A stretch of DNA of 64,000 bases from Streptomyces mirabilis (GTDB lineage Bacteria > Actinomycetota > Actinomycetes > Streptomycetales > Streptomycetaceae): positions 4,650,001 through 4,714,000 of the forward strand of contig NZ_CP074102.1 in the NCBI RefSeq assembly GCF_018310535.1, read 5' to 3'. Shown one piece after another: positions 58,809 to 64,000 of the stretch. The notes beneath the pieces are model-generated. The model did no database searches. It saw only the letters and a program-made list of their open reading frames with translations, and was not told the origin of the DNA. Within the stretch, counting starts at the first letter, position 1. Each line of letters begins with the position of its first letter. Position numbers and translations under genes: made by a program.

Positions 58809-61013
58809 ATGACCCGGCAAAGGCAGAATCAGGAGTACGAGGAATACGCGGACGCGGACGACGAGTACGAGGACGAACTCGACCACGACACGCCGACCAT
58901 CCCCGCCCGTACCGCCTTCCGGCGTTTCTGGCCGCTGACCAAGGGGCTGCGGAGCTGGCTGCTGGCCATCTGGCTGTGCACGGTGCTCGCCGCACTCGCC
59001 GAAACCGCCGCGATCCTCCTCTTCAGCGATCTGACCGACCACGCCCTGCAACAGGGCTCACTGGCCGCGTTCTGGGCCCCGGCCGCCGAATGGCTGGCCG
59101 TCGCCGTGCTCGGCGCCGCCGTCGCCTACGCGGGCAACTCCCTCGCCACCTGGGTCACCGAGCGCTTCGTGATGCGGCTGCGCGAGCACGTCTTCGACCA
59201 CGTACAGCAGTTGCCGCCGCACTTCTTCCAACGCCACCGCCAGGGCGACCTGTTGTCCCGGCTGACCAGCGACGTCGATTCGATCGAGACGATGGTCGTG
59301 TCCGGGCTCGTGGGCGCGGCGTCGGCGGCGTTCAGCGCGCTGTTCTACGCGGCGGCCGCCTTCTGGCTGCGCTGGGACCTGGCCGCGGCGACCTTCGTGC
59401 TCGCACCCCTGTTCTGGCTGGCCGCCCGCCGCTTCTCCGGCTCCATCAAGTCCGTCTCGCGCGACGGCCGGGTCGCCGACGGCGCGATCACCTCCGTCGT
59501 CGAGGAGTCCCTCGGCAACATCGTCCTCACCCAGGCGTACGACCGCCGCGACGCCGAGCGGCGGCGGCTGAACCAGGAGGCGAACGCCTGGTTCAGGGCC
59601 TCCGTGCGCTCCGGGCGCCTCAACGAGCTGTACGAGCAGCTCGTCCAGGTCATCGAGACGATCTGCGTGCTCGCGGTCATCGGCCTCGGCGTGTGGGAGA
59701 TCTCCGGCGGCCGGATGACCCTCGGCCAGCTGCTCGCCTTCGCCGCGTTCCTCGGCTACCTCTACCCGCCCGTGCGCGGCCTGGCCCAGCTCGGTCTCAC
59801 CATCGCCGCCGCCACCGCCGGGGCCGAACGGCTGATCGAGATTCTCGATGTGCGGCCCGCGGTCGCCGACCCGACGAGCTCGGCCGAGAGCCGGCTCGGC
59901 CGCCCCGACGGCGCCGTGGAGGTCCGCGACGCCACCTTCCGCTACCCCGGCGCGGAGAGCGACGCCCTGCGCGGTCTGTCCTTCACGGTCAGCCCCGGCG
60001 AGCTGGTGATCGTCACCGGCCCGAGCGGCGCGGGCAAGTCCACCGTGTCCAAGCTCCTCCTGCGCTTCTACGACCCGGACGCCGGCTCGGTCCTCCTCGA
60101 CGGCGTCCCGGTGGGCGACTTCCCACTGGCCCGGCTGCGCGAGTACGTCACGCTGCTGCCACAGGAGACCCTCGTCCTGCACGACACCGTCCGCGCCAAC
60201 ATCGGCTGCGGGCGCCCCGGCGCGAGCGACGAGGCGCTCGTGGAGGCCGCGCGCGCCGCCGACGCGCACGACTTCATCATGAAGCTGCCGGACGGATACG
60301 ACACCAAGATCGACCCCAACTCGGCCCGCCTCTCCGGCGGCCAGCTCCAACGGCTCGCCATCGCCCGCGCCATCCTGCGCGACGCCCCGGTCCTCGTCCT
60401 CGACGAGCCGACGACCGGCCTGGACGCGATGGCAGCGCGCCGCGTGATCAAGCCACTGCGGCGTCTGATGCAGGGCCGTACGACGATCATGATCACCCAC
60501 GACCTCAACCTGGCGCCCGACGCCGACCGGATCCTCGTCGTCGACCGCGGCCGTGTGGTCGAAACCGGCCGCCACGACGAACTCCTGGCCCGCGGCGGCG
60601 CGTACGCCCGTCTGCACGGATCGCAGAACAACGCGCTGATGGACACCGGTGAGCTGCGGCTGCCGCTGTTCACGGAGGCGGAGGTTACGGTGGGCGGCGC
60701 GGTGCCGGTGGGGATGTCGACCGGCATGCCGACGGGGATGCCGACGGGGATGGCTGTGGGGGCGCCGACCGGGGTGCCTGCGGGGGTGCCGGTGGATTAC
60801 GCGGGGGGCTTCGTGGCAGAAGCGGTTCCGCAGTACGCGTACTACGGAGCCGCAGGGCAGTACGGGGCCGAGGGAGCCTGGTACCCCGGCGCGTTTCCCG
60901 ACCCCCTCCCTGACCCTCTCCCCGACCCCGATCCACTGCGGGACCCCCTTGACGGCTATCTGCCCGACGGTCGGCCCCTCTTCCGCGACGAGGCACCCTG
61001 GACAGGCGCATAA
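58809..61013 (+). CDS. ABC exporter with fused membrane and ATPase domains
   Basis: A 734-residue half-transporter. After an acidic N-terminal tail (YEEYADADDEYEDELDHD), six membrane helices (residues 45-330) with the coupling-type sequence FFQRHRQGDLLSRLTSDVDS. The ATPase domain (385-600) has Walker A VIVTGPSGAGKSTVSKLLLR, Q-loop LLPQETLVL, signature LSGGQLQRLAIARAI, Walker B VLVLDEPTTGLDAMA and H-loop MITHDLN. The last 120 residues are low-complexity, with G-M-P-T and D-P-L-P repeats and many Tyr. No peptidase domain. Such proteins export lipids, drugs or peptides. The gene follows the 43-aa peptide gene but has its own start region. Confidence 0.9.
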   Translation: MTRQRQNQEYEEYADADDEYEDELDHDTPTIPARTAFRRFWPLTKGLRSWLLAIWLCTVLAALAETAAILLFSDLTDHALQQGSLAAFWAPAAEWLAVAVLGAAVAYAGNSLATWVTERFVMRLREHVFDHVQQLPPHFFQRHRQGDLLSRLTSDVDSIETMVVSGLVGAASAAFSALFYAAAAFWLRWDLAAATFVLAPLFWLAARRFSGSIKSVSRDGRVADGAITSVVEESLGNIVLTQAYDRRDAERRRLNQEANAWFRASVRSGRLNELYEQLVQVIETICVLAVIGLGVWEISGGRMTLGQLLAFAAFLGYLYPPVRGLAQLGLTIAAATAGAERLIEILDVRPAVADPTSSAESRLGRPDGAVEVRDATFRYPGAESDALRGLSFTVSPGELVIVTGPSGAGKSTVSKLLLRFYDPDAGSVLLDGVPVGDFPLARLREYVTLLPQETLVLHDTVRANIGCGRPGASDEALVEAARAADAHDFIMKLPDGYDTKIDPNSARLSGGQLQRLAIARAILRDAPVLVLDEPTTGLDAMAARRVIKPLRRLMQGRTTIMITHDLNLAPDADRILVVDRGRVVETGRHDELLARGGAYARLHGSQNNALMDTGELRLPLFTEAEVTVGGAVPVGMSTGMPTGMPTGMAVGAPTGVPAGVPVDYAGGFVAEAVPQYAYYGAAGQYGAEGAWYPGAFPDPLPDPLPDPDPLRDPLDGYLPDGRPLFRDEAPWTGA

Positions 61014-61034
61014 GGGGTTCACGTGCCTGACTTA

Positions 61035-61085
61035 GTCCATTACTGTGGACCGAGAAGTGCACCTTGATGCACGACTCTTGAGTCG
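61035..61085 (+). promoter_or_regulatory. Three successive inverted repeats before EamA gene
   Basis: GTCCA/TGGAC (61035-61050), GTGCA/TGCAC (61057-61072) and CGACTC-TT-GAGTCG (61072-61085) stand in a row in the 89-bp gap. Together they could be regulator sites or a folded leader. Confidence 0.4.
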
Positions 61086-61102
61086 AGCCCCTGGAAGGCC
61101 CC

Positions 61103-62131
61103 GTGAACACCCCCAGCGCCGCCCCGTCCTCCCCGGCGGGTCCGTCCTCCCCGGCCTCGGCCGCCCCGGCGATGGCGCCCGCGCCCACCCCGGGCGAGGG
61201 CACCCCGAACCGGTGGGGTGCCCTCGGCCCCGTGGGACTGGTCCTGGCCGGAGGCATCTCGGTGCAGTTCGGCGGCGCGCTGGCGGTCACCCTCATCCCG
61301 CGCGCGGGCGCGCTCGGGGTCGTCACCCTGCGCCTCCTGGTGGCCGCGATCGTGCTGATGGCCGTCTGCCGGCCCAAGGTGCGCGGGCACTCACGGGCGG
61401 ACTGGGGCACGGTCGTGATCTTCGGTCTCACCATGGCCGGGATGAACGGCCTCTTCTACCAGTCGGTCGCCCGTATCCCGCTGGGCCCCGCCGTCACCCT
61501 CGAGGTCCTCGGCCCGCTCGTCCTCTCGGTCCTCACCTCCCGCCGCGCCCTGAACCTCCTCTGGGCGGGCCTCGCCCTCGGCGGTGTCTTCCTGCTCGGC
61601 GGCGGAGGCTTCGGCTCCCTCGACCCGGTCGGCGTCGCCTTCGCCCTGTCCGCGGGCGCGATGTGGGCGGCGTACATCGTCTTCAGCGCGCGTACGGGCC
61701 GACGCTTCCCCCAGGCGGACGGGCTCGCGCTCGCCATGGTGGTCGCGGCGGTGGCGTTCCTGCCGCTGGGGATCGCCGAGTCCGGGACCCGGCTGATCAA
61801 CCCGACGACCGTGGCTCTGGGCGGCGCGGTCGCCGTGATGTCCTCCGTGCTGCCGTACACCCTCGAACTGCTCGCGTTGCGCCGCCTGCCCGCCGCCACC
61901 TTCGCCATCCTGATGAGCCTGGAGCCCGCCGTCGCCGCGACCGCCGGCTTCCTCGTCCTGGACCAGGCCCTCTCCACCACCGAGGCCCTCGCGATCGCCC
62001 TGGTCATCGCCGCGAGCATGGGGGCGGTACGGACGCAGGTGGGGCGGGGCAGGGCGAAGAACGTCGGGTCGGTCGGTTCCGTCCGTTCAGCCGACTCGGC
62101 CCGGTCCGTCGACTCGGTCGAGGGGGCGTAG
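61103..62131 (+). CDS. EamA/RhtA-type (DMT) exporter
   Basis: A 342-residue protein with ten membrane helices in two EamA repeats, after a 35-residue Pro/Ala-rich tail. Matching stretches: GLVLAGGISVQFGGALAVTL, MNGLFYQSVARIPLGPAVTL, EVLGPLVLSVLTSRR and YTLELLALRRLPAATFAILM then SLEPAVAATAGFLVL, typical of RhtA-like threonine/homoserine exporters. The C-terminal tail has repeated S-V/S-R units. GTG 61103. It overlaps the convergent TetR gene by 45 bases. Confidence 0.88.
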   Translation: MNTPSAAPSSPAGPSSPASAAPAMAPAPTPGEGTPNRWGALGPVGLVLAGGISVQFGGALAVTLIPRAGALGVVTLRLLVAAIVLMAVCRPKVRGHSRADWGTVVIFGLTMAGMNGLFYQSVARIPLGPAVTLEVLGPLVLSVLTSRRALNLLWAGLALGGVFLLGGGGFGSLDPVGVAFALSAGAMWAAYIVFSARTGRRFPQADGLALAMVVAAVAFLPLGIAESGTRLINPTTVALGGAVAVMSSVLPYTLELLALRRLPAATFAILMSLEPAVAATAGFLVLDQALSTTEALAIALVIAASMGAVRTQVGRGRAKNVGSVGSVRSADSARSVDSVEGA

Positions 62132-62698
62132 CAGCCGGAGGATCATCTCCACCGTCCGCTCGACGGGGCGGGCGCGTGCCGTGGCGCCGAACAGCAGCGT
62201 GCGGGTCAGGACGGCGCCCAGCAGCATGTCGAACACGTCGTCAGGGTCCACGGTGGGGTCGACGGTCCCGGGTGGCGCGGCGCGCAGGATGTCCAGGAAG
62301 TGCGGTCGCGCCGACATGCGCACGTACACCTCCGGAGGGCCGGTCCGGTCCGACGTCTGGTGGTGCGCGAGCAGGCCGGCGGCGGCCGCGCGGGCCGCGG
62401 GTGTGCTGAAGGCCGCCAAGTAGGCACGGATGAACCGGCGTAGATCGCGCGGGAGATCCCCCGTCGGCCGCACGCTCAGCGGGCTGAGCCCGGGGAACGT
62501 GGCCTCCTCGATCAGCTCGATCCGGGACGGCCAGCGGCGGTAGATCGCGGAGGCGTGCACGCCGGAGTGTTCGGCGACCGCCTGGATCGTCGTCGCGTCG
62601 AAGCCGCGCTGGACGAGCAGTTCGCGCGCCGCCGCGAGGGCCCGTTCGTTGATGCTCGTGTCCCGGGGACGACCGGGGCGGCGGCGCGGCTCTGTCAT
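62087..62698 (-). CDS. TetR-family regulator
   Basis: A 203-residue regulator. The N-terminal helix-turn-helix (INERALAAARELLVQRGFDA, TTIQAVAEHSGVHASAIYRR, WPSRIELIEEA) is clear. The C-terminal ligand domain is like the TetR_C_11 group (FIRAYLAAFSTPAARAAAAG). ATG 62698 (MTEPRRRPGRPRD) is chosen over 62707 and 62737. It is divergent from the SnoaL-like gene at 62829, whose operon it may control. Confidence 0.87.
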   Translation of the reverse strand: MTEPRRRPGRPRDTSINERALAAARELLVQRGFDATTIQAVAEHSGVHASAIYRRWPSRIELIEEATFPGLSPLSVRPTGDLPRDLRRFIRAYLAAFSTPAARAAAAGLLAHHQTSDRTGPPEVYVRMSARPHFLDILRAAPPGTVDPTVDPDDVFDMLLGAVLTRTLLFGATARARPVERTVEMILRLLRPLDRVDGPGRVG

Positions 62699-62828
62699 GG
62701 CGGACATCGTAATGACCGGCCGTTCACGGCAGGCCATTATAGGAGGGCCTCTTCTGTAAATGTCGTTGCGTCGCTACAGTCCGAGTGGGGATCCGGGCAG
62801 GGATCCGCGTGGGGAAGGGCTGTGACGG

Positions 62829-63346
62829 ATGACCGAGACCGAAGAGCTGCGCGCCACCGCCGAGTTACTGGCGGCCAAGGTCCACGCCCCGGAGGACCAG
62901 GTCGAGATCATGCAGCTCGTCGCCCAGTACGGGCCCGCCGTCGACAGCGGATCCGGCGAGGCCGCGGCGGACCTCTGGGCCGAGGACGGCGTCTTCGACG
63001 CGGTCCCGCACCTGCGGATGGAGGGCCGGAAGGGCGTCCTCGGATGGTCCACGGCGCCGGTCACCAGAGCGTGATCCACAACGGCTGCGGCCACGTCCTG
63101 ACCGTGCCGCACATCGTCGTCGACGGCGACCGGGCCACCGGCCGCGGCCACGCGCTGCACCTCCGCTGGGACGCCGACGCCGGCCGCTTCTGGGTGTTCC
63201 AGGTCTCCGCGAACACCTGGCGTTGGGTGCGCACTCCGCAGGGCTGGCGCATCGCCGAGCGGATCAACGCCAACCTCGACGCAACCGAGGGACCTCGCGC
63301 GATGCTCGCGCAGCCCGCAGACCGGGTCCACCAGGAGGCGGAGTGA
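62829..63346 (+). pseudogene. SnoaL-like protein gene, frameshifted
   Basis: ATG 62829 starts TEELRATAELLAAKV, EIMQLVAQYGPAVDSGSGEA, ADLWAEDGVFDAVPH, a typical SnoaL_4 N-terminus, but stops at 63074. Restoring one base after 63043 joins GVLG to MVHGAGHQSVIHNGCGHVL, TVPHIVVDGDRATGRGHALH and ANTWRWVRTPQGWRIAERIN, ending at 63346. The combined 172 residues match the family length. Either a real -1 frameshift or a sequencing error. The stop overlaps the next start as GTGA. Confidence 0.8.
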
Positions 63347-63429
63347 GGATCGGACTGATCGGGCCGGGCCGGATGGGCCGCCCGATGGCGTCTTCCGCTC
63401 CCTGTAGTCCGCGCGGGGCGCCTTCCTGA
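63343..63429 (+). pseudogene. N-terminal stub of a 3-hydroxyisobutyrate dehydrogenase-like gene
   Basis: GTG 63343, coupled by GTGA to the preceding gene, begins VRIGLIGPGRMGRPMA, the NAD(P)-binding G-x-G-x-x-G start of 3-hydroxyisobutyrate/6-phosphogluconate-type dehydrogenases. After about 16 residues homology is lost in SSAPCSPRGAPS and a stop at 63429. A deletion seems to have removed the other ~270 codons, with the junction near 63390. Confidence 0.75.
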
Positions 63430-63477
63430 AGCCCGCGCGGGACATCTGCTTGTGGTCGGCGCAGCACATCAATTAAT

Positions 63478-63491
63478 GCAAGCATGCTTGC
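63478..63491. promoter_or_regulatory. Perfect 14-bp palindrome, putative operator
   Basis: GCAAGCATGCTTGC is fully symmetrical, flanked by AT-rich AATTAAT and TTGTTT. It lies 113 bases before the TIGR03084-like gene. Likely the site of a TetR- or MarR-type regulator, perhaps the TetR protein at 62087. Confidence 0.55.
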
Positions 63492-63603
63492 TTGTTTCTG
63501 TGCCCGCTGCCATGCTCCAGAGCGCACCGCGAAAGACTCCGCACGCCCGCCGCGCATCGCCGCGCGCCGCCGCACACCGTCGTGCCCCGAGGGGAGCTCC
63601 ATC

Positions 63604-64000
63604 GTGTCCGACCCGTCGTCAGTGATCGACGATCTGCATCGGGAGAGCGAAGAACTCGACCTGCTGGTCAGGGACTTGGCGGAGGGCCGCTGGGCACTCG
63701 CCACTCCCGCCGCCGGCTGGACCGTCGCTCACCAGATCGCCCACCTGGCCTGGACGGACCGTTCCGCCCTGCTCGCCGTGACGGACGCCGAGGCCTTCGC
63801 CAAGGAGGTCGAGAAGGCGATGGCCTCGCCCGGCGGATTCGTGGACGAGGGCGCGGAGGAAGGGGCGCTGCTGCCGCCCGCGACACTGCTCGCCGACTGG
63901 CGGTCGGGACGAAAGGCGCTGGAGGAGGCCCTTCGGGCGGCCCCCACAGGCATCCGATTTCCCTGGTACGGCCCGCCCATGTCGGTCGCCTCCATGGCCA
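63604..64000 (+). CDS. TIGR03084-like metal-binding protein (3' truncated by window edge)
   Basis: GTG 63604 (after GGGAGC) opens a frame of 132 codons that continues beyond the window. The sequence VIDDLHRESEELDLLVRDLA, GWTVAHQIAHLAWTDRSALL and ATLLADWRSGRKALEEALRA, PWYGPPMSVASMA fits the TIGR03084 branch of the DinB/MDMPI superfamily, with the metal histidines expected in AHQIAHLAW. Homologues often precede acyl-CoA or terpene-utilisation (AtuA) genes. Whether that holds here lies outside the window. Confidence 0.82.
   Translation, partial: MSDPSSVIDDLHRESEELDLLVRDLAEGRWALATPAAGWTVAHQIAHLAWTDRSALLAVTDAEAFAKEVEKAMASPGGFVDEGAEEGALLPPATLLADWRSGRKALEEALRAAPTGIRFPWYGPPMSVASMA

Noticed and set aside
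63430..63472. Minus-strand start MMCCADHKQMSRAGF as a small gene
   Set aside because: The frame continues into antisense of the SnoaL-like gene without motifs. Probably chance, near the deletion junction.

Overview
The window is 64 kb of high-GC DNA from a Streptomyces-like actinomycete chromosome. Support comes from the codon bias, frequent GTG/TTG starts with GTGA/ATGA start-stop overlaps, a complete conservon (cvnA-D plus two P450s), futalosine-pathway menaquinone genes (mqnB-mqnD), several actinobacterial DUF families (DUF3027, DUF2771, DUF4031, DUF2530) and dispersed intergenic repeats. Gene order around mqnD-mqnB and serC resembles the S. coelicolor SCO43xx core region, as far as I can recall without searching. 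I see no rRNA, tRNA, CRISPR array, insertion sequence or phage gene. This is mostly core chromosome, with a few decayed genes.

Layout: 1-3.5 kb holds a truncated tannase-like hydrolase, a frameshifted CapA-like gene and a phosphoribosyltransferase/alpha-beta hydrolase fusion. 3.5-7.6 kb is a MurNAc recycling locus on the minus strand (RpiR regulator, murQ etherase, PTS EIIBC, a coupled unknown gene). 7.6-16.5 kb carries small unknown proteins, an MDMPI-GNAT fusion, a drug exporter-like MFS with a coupled HD phosphohydrolase, cutC, a HelD-type helicase and a GT87-type membrane glycosyltransferase. 16.4-20.7 kb has a bacterial XPB helicase and an 862-aa helicase-associated/WYL protein. 21-28.7 kb has a HAAS-domain membrane protein, a HAD phosphatase, a cold-shock protein with a long structured leader, mqnD-mqnB, a DUF2771 lipoprotein, an MFS protein and a DUF3027 protein. 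29-32.2 kb is a sacsin/Hsp90-like GHKL ATPase. 32.3-35.4 kb is a tandem family of three secreted proteins, two sharing a duplicated leader. 35.4-43.5 kb has a CtpE-like P-type ATPase, an NCS2 purine permease behind an AT-rich leader with competing hairpins, an RHH protein, a MarR-MFS pair, a 2'-5' RNA ligase-like protein and a 28-aa membrane peptide. 43.6-49.1 kb has an aldo/keto reductase, a Uma2 protein, a SnoaL-like protein behind a MerR-type operator, an SGNH hydrolase, a secreted propeller protein followed by a CBM2 relic, and serC. 49.4-55 kb is the conservon, one of whose P450s lacks the ExxR motif. 55.1-64 kb has an 11-bp-phased repeat array, a fused FAD/Fe-S oxidoreductase, a 43-aa Pro/Lys-rich peptide with its own terminator, an ABC exporter, an EamA transporter, a TetR regulator, a frameshifted SnoaL-like gene, a dehydrogenase stub, and the start of a TIGR03084-type gene.

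Functional groupings: the regulator, etherase and PTS permease together import and degrade cell-wall MurNAc. mqnB and mqnD are consecutive-pathway enzymes of futalosine menaquinone synthesis. The six conservon genes form one coupled unit in which every junction overlaps. Non-coding features I find most worth testing are the purine-permease leader (38637-38747), the 11-bp array (55147-55224), the cold-shock leader, and the modular repeat family occurring at six intergenic sites.
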